This document shows, in pieces, positions 24,400 through 32,891 of a DNA stretch of 51,113 bases (its first letter is position 1; every line of letters starts with the position of its first letter). This DNA comes from JBDSGC01 sp046594105. GTDB taxonomy: Bacteria; Acidobacteriota; Thermoanaerobaculia; Gp7-AA8. The DNA is taken from the NCBI GenBank assembly GCA_046594105.1, contig JBKJQB010000038.1, positions 1 to 51,113 of the forward strand, in the 5' to 3' direction. The position numbers were made by a program, and so were the translations under genes. Under the pieces are notes generated by a model, which was given only the letters and a program-made list of their open reading frames with translations, was not told where the DNA came from and ran no database searches.

Positions 24400-27063
24400 G
24401 TGGACCTGACCAGAGGAACTCGTATCGGCCCATACGAGATCATCGACCCGCTCGGTGCGGGCGGGATGGGTGAGGTCTGGCTGGCCACCGATCCGCGGCT
24501 GCAGCGGAATGTGGCTATCAAAGCCCTTTCCAGTGCGGTCAGCCGCGACCCCTCGGCTCTGGCCCGGTTCGAACGGGAAGCGCGCTTCTTGGCCGCGCTC
24601 AATCATCCGAACGTGGCATCGATCCATGGTCTGGAAGAGGTGGGCGACGAACGGTTCATCGTGATGGAACTCGTTCCGGGCGACACGCTGCAGGCGCTGA
24701 TCGCACGCGGGCCGCTCCCGCTCCGGGATGCTCTGCGCATCGGTGCCGAGATCGCATCGGGGCTGGAGGCCGCACACGACGCGGGGATCATCCATCGCGA
24801 CCTCAAGCCTGCCAACATCAAAGTCACCGCGGACGGGCGCGTCAAGATCCTTGACTTCGGGATCGCCCGCCCCTCCGCTTCAGAGACTGCCGCCACCGAC
24901 ACGCAATCGCCTACGGTGGCGGGAGCGCAACTCACCGATGCAGGCTCGGTCATCGGGACGCCGAGCTACATGAGCCCCGAACAGCTCCGCGGCGATGCCC
25001 TCGACCGTCGCACCGACATCTGGTCCTTCGGCTGCGTCCTGTTCGAGATGCTGGCGGGCCGGCGTCCGTGGGCAGGGGCCACCTTCTACGACATCGTCGC
25101 CGCCATCGAGACGCGAGAGCCGGACTGGAGCCTGCTCCCGGCGCACACTCCGGAACCGGTGCGCCACATCCTCCGGCGCTGCCTGCAGCGCGATCCGCAC
25201 GAGCGCCTCCGGGATGCTGCCGACCTCAGGCTGACCCTCGAGGATGCGCGCGCCGGTTTCACCGCCACGGCCGTGAAGCCGGTGGCCACGCGCCGCGGCT
25301 CATGGGTGGTCCCCGCTGTGGCGATTGCCTTCGTCGTGACGATTGCCCTGCTGGTGATCGATCTCGCCAGACGTCCCTCCGCGGTTCGGGCAACGGCGGA
25401 ACGTGCCCCATTTGCGTTGTCACAGGTGACCAGCGGCGCGGGCATCGAAGAGTTCCCGTCGTGGTCTCCCGATGGGAAGCAGCTGGTGTACTGCTCCGGC
25501 GTCAGCGGCGTCCGCAAACTCTTTCTGACGCGTCCCGGGACCTCGCAGGAGACCCAGCTCACGTCAGGTTCGTTCGATGACATCCAGCCGGCCTGGAGCC
25601 GTGACGGGAAACAGATTCTCTTCGTGCGCGGGCGTGAGGCGGGAAAGCGCCTCGAGCCGACCGATGTCTTCGGGCCGTACGAAGGAGGGGATGTGTGGAC
25701 CATCGATCTGGCCACGCATGGAGAGCGGAAAGTTCTGGAGAACGCCTTCAACCCTTCCATGTCTCCGGACGGCAGCTCGATCGCCGTCGATGCCTCGTGG
25801 GCCGGACCTCGCCGGATCTGGATCGTCAACGCGCGGGGACTCAATCCGCAGCAGATCACCAGCGACCCGTCGGAAGCGGTGGCCCAGTTCGCGCCGCGGT
25901 GGTCCCCCGATTCAACCAGGCTGGTGTTCCAGAATGTGGAGCGGACGAAGTTCGACATCCGGGAAGTCCAGGTGTCCACGCGACAGACCTCCTGGATCAC
26001 CAACGACATCTACATGGATGTCACGCCGGTCTGGTCCTCTTCCGGCAAGCACGTCTATTTTTCCTCCTTCCGAAGCGGCGGCATGAACATCTGGCGGGTC
26101 GCGGTGAACGGCGATGGCGCGCTGGCCGGTCAGCCGGAGCAGGTGACGTCCGGCGCAGGGCAGGACGTGCAACTGGCTGCGGCGCCCGCCGGCGATCGGA
26201 TGGCTTTCGCCACGCTCCGGCAGAATGCCGACCTCTGGCGCATGCCGATCGGCGCCAGCGGCACCGCGGCCGGTCCGCCCGAGCCGCTCATCGCCACGTC
26301 GCGTGAGGACAGCCGCGGCGCCTGGTCGCCCGACGGCTCACAGATCGCCTTCAATTCCGATCGCGGCGGATCGATGAACATCTGGCTGTTCGCGTTGCGC
26401 GATGGCGCCACCCGGCAGCTGACCAGCGGTCCGGGCGGTGACTTCCAGCCCAGCTGGTCGCCTGACGGCGGAAGGGTGTGCTTCTTCTCCGCCCGCGGCG
26501 GAAGCCCCGACATCTGGGTCAGCGAGCTCTCCTCGGGGAAACTCACGCAAATGACGCGCGGAACTTCGCTCGACATCAATCCGGCATTCTCTCCGGCCGG
26601 CGACCTGATCGCCTACCAGTCCGATGCCGGCGGACGACTGGAAGTGTGGGTGGTGGGCAGTGACGGCAGAGGGGCCAGGCAGCTCACCACGGTCGGGGTC
26701 TCAGGCCATTTCCTTCGCTGGACCAGCGACGGTTCCGTGGTGTTTCGCTGCCCGTGCGGCGGCACGAACCAGCTGATGAAAGTATCGCTCAAAGGTGGCG
26801 AGCCTCAGGCGATGGCCGCCCTCCCCCCTGGCGCGGGAGGACACATCTCTTTCTCTCCCGACGGCCTGGAATTGATCGATGTGATCGGTCACAAAGTGAT
26901 CTGGCGCATCGGTCTGACCGGGGCCCCGGTGAAGCTTTTCTCCTTCCCCGATGCCGATGTGCGCATCGATTACCCCGTCTGGTCGCCCGACGGGAAGTGG
27001 CTGCTCTTCGATCGATTCCGTCCGGAAGGGGGAGACGTCTGGATGATCGATCACGCCGACTAG
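24400..27063 (+). CDS. Ser/Thr protein kinase fused to a TolB-like beta-propeller
   Basis: The 887-residue membrane kinase starts at GTG. The N-terminal kinase domain (about 11-280) has the P-loop GAGGMGEVW, the VAIK lysine, HRDLKPAN, DFG and GTPSYMSPEQL. One transmembrane helix follows (about 305-325, VVPAVAIAFVVTIALLVI). The C-terminal half, likely extracytoplasmic, has repeated WSPDGKQL-type blades (PD40/TolB-like). This architecture is common in Acidobacteriota. The propeller probably senses an envelope or extracellular ligand; this is an inference. The gene stands alone, 48 bp after the phosphoesterase gene. Confidence 0.95.
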   Translation: MDLTRGTRIGPYEIIDPLGAGGMGEVWLATDPRLQRNVAIKALSSAVSRDPSALARFEREARFLAALNHPNVASIHGLEEVGDERFIVMELVPGDTLQALIARGPLPLRDALRIGAEIASGLEAAHDAGIIHRDLKPANIKVTADGRVKILDFGIARPSASETAATDTQSPTVAGAQLTDAGSVIGTPSYMSPEQLRGDALDRRTDIWSFGCVLFEMLAGRRPWAGATFYDIVAAIETREPDWSLLPAHTPEPVRHILRRCLQRDPHERLRDAADLRLTLEDARAGFTATAVKPVATRRGSWVVPAVAIAFVVTIALLVIDLARRPSAVRATAERAPFALSQVTSGAGIEEFPSWSPDGKQLVYCSGVSGVRKLFLTRPGTSQETQLTSGSFDDIQPAWSRDGKQILFVRGREAGKRLEPTDVFGPYEGGDVWTIDLATHGERKVLENAFNPSMSPDGSSIAVDASWAGPRRIWIVNARGLNPQQITSDPSEAVAQFAPRWSPDSTRLVFQNVERTKFDIREVQVSTRQTSWITNDIYMDVTPVWSSSGKHVYFSSFRSGGMNIWRVAVNGDGALAGQPEQVTSGAGQDVQLAAAPAGDRMAFATLRQNADLWRMPIGASGTAAGPPEPLIATSREDSRGAWSPDGSQIAFNSDRGGSMNIWLFALRDGATRQLTSGPGGDFQPSWSPDGGRVCFFSARGGSPDIWVSELSSGKLTQMTRGTSLDINPAFSPAGDLIAYQSDAGGRLEVWVVGSDGRGARQLTTVGVSGHFLRWTSDGSVVFRCPCGGTNQLMKVSLKGGEPQAMAALPPGAGGHISFSPDGLELIDVIGHKVIWRIGLTGAPVKLFSFPDADVRIDYPVWSPDGKWLLFDRFRPEGGDVWMIDHAD

Positions 27064-27081
27064 GAGGCTGCGCGGCAGAAC

Positions 27082-27142
27082 GTCTTGGAGCGTGATCTTG
27101 GCGGAGCCTTGGGCAACCAGCGCCGCCGGCCGTGCCGGCCTA
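27082..27142. repeat. Dispersed 3'-end repeat, form A, copy 2
   Basis: The copy is nearly identical to 10851-10912 (GTCTTGGAGCGTGATCTTGG ... CCGTGCCGGCCTA). It lies in the gap between the convergent kinase and TonB-receptor genes, 18 bases after the kinase stop, and does not overlap a stop codon. Confidence 0.87.
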
Positions 27143-27246
27143 GGAAGCGGAACTCGTCATCACCGCGATCACGCATGGCGCGCGCTCAAACGAGAGGCAG
27201 CGTAAGCATGCGTCAATTTCTTCCGCCGGATGTCGGCCTCGCTGGA

Positions 27247-27278
27247 ACGAAAACAGGCGGCCCCGAAACGAGGCCGCC
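27247..27278 (-). terminator. Probable terminator of the TonB-receptor gene
   Basis: On the minus strand the 7-bp stem GGCGGCC/GGCCGCC with a nine-base loop is followed by TGTTTTCGTT. It lies 27 bases after the receptor stop codon. Confidence 0.6.
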
Positions 27279-27304
27279 CGCGGGTTGACTGCATGACTGG
27301 GTGA

Positions 27305-30286
27305 CTACCAGAGCAGCCGCAGGGCCAGCTGCACCTGACGAGGATCTCCGACGCCGCTCTGCACCGTACCGTCGAAGTTGAAGATCAGGTTGGTCACTTC
27401 TGGGCGTCGCAGGTTCTTGCTGTTCATCACATTGAAGACGTCGATGGCCGGCTCCACCGCAAAGGCTCCGTAGCGGAAGAGCTTCGAAAGGCGGAAGTCC
27501 AGCGAGGAGTATTTGTTGTCCTTGCGCCCCAGGTTGCGGCGGGTGACCGAGCCGTTGGCGTTGATGCGATCCTGCGGCGTGTTCGCGTCCGCGCCTGACG
27601 CGGTGATCGATTTCGGCTGCGCCGATCGGTACGAATACCGCGCGTTCAGGTCGATGCCCATCGGCGCATTCCACAACAGCCACGAGTTGAGCCGATGGCG
27701 CTGGTCCCGATCGGAGTAGCCGTACTCCGCATCGAGATCGGTGATCTTGGCGTAGCGGAACGAGAAGGGGTCGCGCTCGTTGTCGTCGTCCGACTTATCC
27801 TTGGAGTACGTGTAGTAGGCCTGCCACTGCAGGTTGCTGGAGGGCCGCTTGGTCAGCCCGAGGGTTACGCCGTGATAGAGGCTGCGCGCGCTCGACTCGA
27901 TGGTGGTGAGCGTGTTGATCCCGTTCGCGCCGCCGGGGGCCAGACCGCTGCCGAACGGCGAGCCGAGGAGAGGATCGTTGCGATTGACGAACCGGGTGAT
28001 GTGCTCACCCTTGGCGTAGTTGTATTTCACCAGCGCGGCGTAGTTCGGAATGACCTCCTGCTCCCAGGAGATGCTCGCGGACTTCGTGCGCGGATTCTGA
28101 AAATTCCTGTCCACCACGAACACATCGGGCAGGAACGGAGCGCCGATCTGCGAAGTGGGAATCAGATTGGGATACGCGGGCACGGGACCGAGGATTCCGG
28201 TCAGCGCGCTGTTGCGGAAGATCGTCTGTCCCCGGCTTCCGTTCGTGGAGCGTGAGGAGGCCAGCGTCAGTCCGGGAACGCGGCCGTAGAAGATGCCGGC
28301 GCTGGCACGCAGAACGCTCCGGCCGTCGCCGTTCGGATTCCAGGCCATGCCGAACCGTGGCTGCCACATCTTGCGGTCCGACGGAATCGTTCCATCGGAG
28401 GGGAAGGTCTGGCCCTTGACCGTTTTGCCGATGAACGGCGCATAGAAGACCTGGTCCGGCGGCGTGATCGCATCCGGCTCGATCTGGGCCTCCCAGCGCA
28501 ATCCATATTGGACGTTCAGATTCTGCGTGACCTGCCAGCTGTCCTGCACGAAGACGGCGGGCTCGGTCTGGCGAATGCTCTGGGTTCCCGCTTCCTGAGC
28601 CGTCAGCCCACCGACTCCGGCCTGCTGCAGAAAGAGGAGCACCGGACCGGTGACGCTGCTGCCACCTCCGCAGATGCCGGTGGCCGATGAGGTACCGTTG
28701 GAGCATTCGACGTACTTCGGATTCTGCAGGTAGTTCAGGAAGCCGTCGGTCGAGCTGAAGATATAGCGTCCGTTGGCGAAGCCTTCGAAGGTCTGCACCG
28801 CGTTGACGCGGTTCAGCTCCAGGCCACCCTTGAATGAATGCGCGCCACGGAGCACCGAGACGTTCTCGTTGAACTGGATGCGCGTGTCGTAGTACTTCAC
28901 CGGGATGAAGAAGGGCTCGCCAAAACGGTAACCGCGACCAAAGTCGAAGGCGGTGTCCGGGAGCGGGCGGCCCTGTCCGGTGATGAGCGGTCCGCCGTAT
29001 GGCCGCGGGCGATTTTCGCGCGCCAGCTGGAAGCGGAACTCGTTGAGCAGGGAGTTGGAGAGGCTGCTGACCAGCTGGCCGGTCACGGCGTGCGACGAGT
29101 CGCGCTCCACGGCGTTCGCGCTGCGACCCCAGGAATCGACATCGAAGGTTCCGTTCTCCTGGTTCGAGTACGTGTCGTTGTAACGCAGGGTCATGGTGTT
29201 GCGCGCGCTGGCGTTCCAGTCCGCCTTCACCAGCAGGACGCGGGCGTCATTGGTCCGGCGGATGGAGCCGTTCTCCTCGGGAGAGCCCAGCTTCGCCAGC
29301 GCATCCACGACGCGCTGCTCAATGCGGCCCGGCAGCGTCTGTTTCGTCGAGCGTGCTTTCTGGTAGTCCAGTGCGCCAAAATAAAACAGGCGGTCCCGAA
29401 TGAACGGGCCGCCCAGCGTGAATCCCGTCTGGTACTGGCGGGCGTTGAATTTCGGCGCCTGACTGCCGTCCGGGTTCTTGGGGTTAGAGCTCAGGCTGTC
29501 GTTCTTGCCGACCAGGTGAGCCGTCCCTTTCGCTTCGTTCGTCCCCGATTTGGTGATGACGTTCACGAAGCCGGACTGCGAGCGGCCGAACTCCGCGTTG
29601 GCCCCGTCGGCCACCACCACCATCTCTTTGATCGCATCCAGGTTGAAGGTGAAGGCAGGCCGTTGTCCTCCGCGCTGCTCGCCGAAGAAGGGGTTGTTGA
29701 AGTCGGCGCCATCGACAGAGATGTTGTTGGAGATTCCCTTCTGTCCGTTGATGGAGAGCTCGTCTCCGTCCGGTCCCTGGACGATGGCCACGCCGGGAGT
29801 GAGCTTGGTCAGCTCCAGAAAGTTGCGGCCGTTGTTCGGCAGCTTCGACATGGCCTTGTCATCGATCCGTGTCGATCCTTCGGTGCGCGCTGTCTCGATC
29901 AGCGGTGCGGCCGTGGTCACCACGATCTCTTCCGACATGGCGGCCTGCTTCAGACGCAGGGGAAGGGACAGCGTCTGCCCCACCGCGAGGTCGATGCCTC
30001 GGGCCACCGCTCGCGCGAATCCCTCCAGAGATGCCGTCACCTCGTAAGGCCCGAGCGGAAGGAGCACTCCGCGGAACCGGCCGCCGGAATCGGTGATGGA
30101 CTGCTGCTGAAAATTCGTGGCGGTGTTCCGCATGGTCACCGTCACCCCCGGCAGCGCGGCGCCGCTCGGATCGGTGACCGTGCCTTCGATGACACCGGTG
30201 GTGGCCTGCGATTGCGGCCATGCGGCCACGGGCAAGAGGAGAAGCACGAGGAAAAGGACTGCGCGGACCGGCGCTGGACGAGTCAT
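27305..30286 (-). CDS. TonB-dependent (Oar-like) outer-membrane receptor
   Basis: The 993-residue protein has a signal peptide (about 1-26) and a carboxypeptidase-regulatory-like domain (about 31-115, GVIEGTVTDPSGAALPGVTV). A plug domain follows (about 120-250, with ISVDGADFNNPFFGEQR and SGFVNVITKSGTNE), then a long barrel ending in a terminal Trp (LALRLLW), the usual barrel signal. Oar-like proteins are thought to import large nutrients or support surface functions with TonB. The substrate is unknown. It is a single gene, convergent with the kinase-propeller gene. Confidence 0.94.
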   Translation of the reverse strand: MTRPAPVRAVLFLVLLLLPVAAWPQSQATTGVIEGTVTDPSGAALPGVTVTMRNTATNFQQQSITDSGGRFRGVLLPLGPYEVTASLEGFARAVARGIDLAVGQTLSLPLRLKQAAMSEEIVVTTAAPLIETARTEGSTRIDDKAMSKLPNNGRNFLELTKLTPGVAIVQGPDGDELSINGQKGISNNISVDGADFNNPFFGEQRGGQRPAFTFNLDAIKEMVVVADGANAEFGRSQSGFVNVITKSGTNEAKGTAHLVGKNDSLSSNPKNPDGSQAPKFNARQYQTGFTLGGPFIRDRLFYFGALDYQKARSTKQTLPGRIEQRVVDALAKLGSPEENGSIRRTNDARVLLVKADWNASARNTMTLRYNDTYSNQENGTFDVDSWGRSANAVERDSSHAVTGQLVSSLSNSLLNEFRFQLARENRPRPYGGPLITGQGRPLPDTAFDFGRGYRFGEPFFIPVKYYDTRIQFNENVSVLRGAHSFKGGLELNRVNAVQTFEGFANGRYIFSSTDGFLNYLQNPKYVECSNGTSSATGICGGGSSVTGPVLLFLQQAGVGGLTAQEAGTQSIRQTEPAVFVQDSWQVTQNLNVQYGLRWEAQIEPDAITPPDQVFYAPFIGKTVKGQTFPSDGTIPSDRKMWQPRFGMAWNPNGDGRSVLRASAGIFYGRVPGLTLASSRSTNGSRGQTIFRNSALTGILGPVPAYPNLIPTSQIGAPFLPDVFVVDRNFQNPRTKSASISWEQEVIPNYAALVKYNYAKGEHITRFVNRNDPLLGSPFGSGLAPGGANGINTLTTIESSARSLYHGVTLGLTKRPSSNLQWQAYYTYSKDKSDDDNERDPFSFRYAKITDLDAEYGYSDRDQRHRLNSWLLWNAPMGIDLNARYSYRSAQPKSITASGADANTPQDRINANGSVTRRNLGRKDNKYSSLDFRLSKLFRYGAFAVEPAIDVFNVMNSKNLRRPEVTNLIFNFDGTVQSGVGDPRQVQLALRLLW

Positions 30287-30344
30287 GAAGCCTCCCGTTG
30301 AATTCGTTGGACGGGGCCACGATATGCCGTCGGATCAACCGAGG

Positions 30345-30776
30345 TCAACGGCTGTAATCGAGCAGCCCTGTCTGGAAGACCATCTTCCACTGGCCGTCGA
30401 CCAGCGTATACGCCTTGCCCGCGCGACCCTTCCAGTGAAAGTCCCGCCCGCTGGAATCGCGCCACAGCGTGTCGACGTCGACCACGGCAAATCCGCCATC
30501 CTCTTCCGCCGAGACGAGGATCTTCACGATGGTGCGTTCGTTGGAGATCAGCTCGTGCGTGTCGAACAGGCTCTGCCACCCGCGCAGCCACCGTTCGCGA
30601 TCGTAGCGTCCCTGCACCAGGATCCAGTGCGAGGGATCATGAGTGGTTGCATCGGGCGGCCACGGCCACACCATGTCGGGATGAAAGATCTCCACCAGCG
30701 CTTCGGCGTCGCGCTCGTCCCAGGCGCGCGTCTCCCGATCCACCATTTCCCGGATCTGTTCTTCGGCGGAAGGCAT
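30345..30776 (-). CDS. SnoaL/NTF2-like domain protein
   Basis: The 143-residue protein looks like the SnoaL-like/NTF2-like cone fold. It begins AEEQIREMVDRETRAWDERDAEALVEIFHPDMVW, a typical first helix and strand, and ends KAYTLVDGQWKMVFQTGLLDY. Members include hydrolases, isomerases and ligand-binding proteins, so no reaction can be assigned. The start at 30776 is preceded by an AGGAG ribosome binding site. A longer in-frame extension exists but overlaps an inverted repeat. Confidence 0.75.
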   Translation of the reverse strand: MPSAEEQIREMVDRETRAWDERDAEALVEIFHPDMVWPWPPDATTHDPSHWILVQGRYDRERWLRGWQSLFDTHELISNERTIVKILVSAEEDGGFAVVDVDTLWRDSSGRDFHWKGRAGKAYTLVDGQWKMVFQTGLLDYSR

Positions 30777-30869
30777 GCAGAGCTCCTGAGGAGGATGGTA
30801 CCGAAGGAGAGGGCGCGAGTGAAGCGCGCAACGGCTGCGGGTCCGAGCGCACCAATCAACGCGAAAGGT

Positions 30870-30895
30870 TGGGTCACGGAACGCTCCGTGACCCA
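30870..30895. repeat. Perfect hairpin after the lamin-tail protein gene
   Basis: TGGGTCACGGA (30870-30880) is perfectly inverted at 30885-30895 around ACGC. It lies 14 bases beyond the stop of the minus-strand gene at 30909. It has no T-run, so its role as a terminator is uncertain. Confidence 0.7.
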
Positions 30896-30908
30896 CCCCT
30901 CGATCAAC

Positions 30909-32627
30909 TTACTTGTCGTTGTGCAGTTCGACGAATTCGTACACGTAGTTGCCGGTTCCGGCAGCGTCCGAGAACTCGTTGATCACCACGCCTTTGGCGC
31001 AGCCTGCGGCGGCGCCACTGCCGGGATTCGCGGCGGTCGTCGCGCCGACGGTCCAGTTGGACGCGGTTCCGGCGGATACGCAGGGATCGATGCGCTTCAG
31101 ATCCTGACCTGCCGCGGAGGACATGGCGATGGTCGCCCCGTCGATGACCGTGCCGCTTCCATTCTTCAGCGTGTAGGTCTCACTTCCGTTGATCTGCGGG
31201 AAGGCGCCCGCTCCGTCGATGTAGATCACGTTGGTGGCCAGCGTGACGCCCCAGAAGGTCTGGAATGCGGCCTTGGTGGCCTGCCGTCCGATCACCACGT
31301 ATCCGTTTGCGGGAATGCTCGTTCCGGCAGGGATGGTGAAGGTGATGGCAGCATTGGCCTGGGTCACCGTCCATCCGGAGATGTCGGTCGCCGTGGCATT
31401 GCTGACCGTCACGCTCACCGCGGCCGAGGAGCCCACGTTGTTCGCAGCGTCATACGCCTTGCTGGTCAGCGAGTGCGACGCGTTGGTGCTGGCGGTGGTA
31501 TCCCAGCTCCAGGCGTACGGCGACGTGGTGTCGGTGCTCTGGAGCGCGCCGTCGAGATAGAACTCCACCTTGGAAACGCCGACGTTGTCAGATGCGCTTG
31601 CGGTGACGGAGACCGTTCCGCTGACTGTCGCACCAGCCGCGGGAGCAGTGATGGAGGTCGTCGGAGCGGTGGTGTCACCTCCACCGGTGGTGCCGTTGGC
31701 CAGCCAGGCCACAGCGTTCGCGGTGATCAGACCGTTGTCATAGCTGGGATCGTTGTAACCCAGGTACGTCGTGTGGCCGCAGCCGTTGGTGGCGTCCTCG
31801 TCGATCGAGGAGTCGCCCATGGCGGCGATGCGCCCGGTGCCGTACGTCGAGGTGGCGAAGGTCACGCCGGTGGTGGTGTCCTTGGTGGAAGTGGTACGCC
31901 AGATGTGTCCCTTGGCGCTGCCTGCCAGGGTCATGGAGGTCGAGCCGAAGAGGCCGAGGCCTTTCGTCGATGAGGGGACGCCATAGGCGCCGGCCCAGAC
32001 GATTGGCGAGGTGGTGTCGGCGGTGTAGTTGACGTCGGGGTGATCGTCGAACCATCCCAGTGTCCTGTCAGCCGAGTTGGCGTTGAAGGTGATGCCGAAG
32101 ACGCTAGGGCTGCCCATCAGATCGTTGAAAATCTCAGGCGCATCCCATCCGTCGTTGTTGCGATCGGCGCCGGCGTGATCGGCGATCATCAGAAAGCCCC
32201 CGCCGTTCTGCACGAAGCTGCGGATCGCCGTGATCTCGGCAGCGGTCAGGCGGATGTTCGGTTCAGGAAGCACATATACGTTGTAGTTCTTGAGGTCCTG
32301 CGCGTTGGTGAGGTCGTTATAGGTCACCCGGGAACCGATGGGGAGGCTCTCGACATGGAAGCCCTTCTTGACCAAATCGACGCCCATGGCGGAGAAACCG
32401 CCTGACCAGAACGTCTCCGCGGTGGAAGAGGTGATCCCCGCCTGATCGGGAGTGGGGTAGCGCTGCGCGGTGCCGCAGGAGTCTTCATCCAGGGTCCAGT
32501 CGGCGTTGCCGGCAGTCTGCGCGTGCATGGCGTCGAAGAGGATGGATTTCTGTTGCGCGTGAGCATTTCCGGGGGCGAGGAGCAGGGACAGACCGAGAAT
32601 CACCATGGGCGTTCGCAGATTCATCAT
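30909..32627 (-). CDS. Secreted Ig-like/lamin-tail-domain protein
   Basis: The 572-residue protein has a signal peptide (to about 25). A GATase-like/DUF4350-like region follows (about 28-310, VLPEPNIRLTAAEITAIRSFVQNGGGFLMIADHAG), which contains no obvious catalytic site. Next come a bacterial Ig-like domain (about 318-408, TSITAPAAGATVSGTVSVTA) and a lamin-tail domain (LTD). The LTD halves are in unusual order: the DISGWTV half (from about 415) comes first and the VVINEFSD...EFVELHN half is the last 26 residues. It is probably an exported surface or structural protein. Function unknown. Confidence 0.75.
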   Translation of the reverse strand: MMNLRTPMVILGLSLLLAPGNAHAQQKSILFDAMHAQTAGNADWTLDEDSCGTAQRYPTPDQAGITSSTAETFWSGGFSAMGVDLVKKGFHVESLPIGSRVTYNDLTNAQDLKNYNVYVLPEPNIRLTAAEITAIRSFVQNGGGFLMIADHAGADRNNDGWDAPEIFNDLMGSPSVFGITFNANSADRTLGWFDDHPDVNYTADTTSPIVWAGAYGVPSSTKGLGLFGSTSMTLAGSAKGHIWRTTSTKDTTTGVTFATSTYGTGRIAAMGDSSIDEDATNGCGHTTYLGYNDPSYDNGLITANAVAWLANGTTGGGDTTAPTTSITAPAAGATVSGTVSVTASASDNVGVSKVEFYLDGALQSTDTTSPYAWSWDTTASTNASHSLTSKAYDAANNVGSSAAVSVTVSNATATDISGWTVTQANAAITFTIPAGTSIPANGYVVIGRQATKAAFQTFWGVTLATNVIYIDGAGAFPQINGSETYTLKNGSGTVIDGATIAMSSAAGQDLKRIDPCVSAGTASNWTVGATTAANPGSGAAAGCAKGVVINEFSDAAGTGNYVYEFVELHNDK

Positions 32628-32716
32628 TCCTCCAGTGCAGTTCGAGTCGATTCACAAGGGTAACGCGACGGATGTGCATTTGGGATGCAAATCGCGTGAA
32701 AGGGACGAGGAGGCGC

Positions 32717-32852
32717 GATTGTAGCGACCGCCTTCGCGGCCGCCGCGGATTGGTTGATCGCGCGAAGGCGCGCTCCCCAATCCAGCCCCGCGCTCGGCGC
32801 GGGGAACCGGACGGAGACGCAGTCATTGCGGCCGCGAAGGCGCCGCTACAAC
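32717..32852. repeat. Inverted repeat between the lamin-tail gene and addB
   Basis: GATTGTAGCG..CCTTCGCGGCCGC at 32717-32743 is inverted, with a few mismatches, at 32828-32852. Between them are two smaller GC-rich dyads (CGCGAAGGCGCG near 32761-32772, CCCCGCGCTCGGCGCGGGG near 32785-32803). It holds no convincing gene and forms most of the gap before addB. Confidence 0.8.
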
Positions 32853-32891
32853 CTCATTTCCTGCGTGGTAGTCTCGCCCCTTCCCAAAACC

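Noticed and set aside
32717..32852. Replication origin
   Set aside because: The region is GC-rich without DnaA-box clusters or an AT-rich unwinding stretch, and no dnaA or dnaN is nearby.
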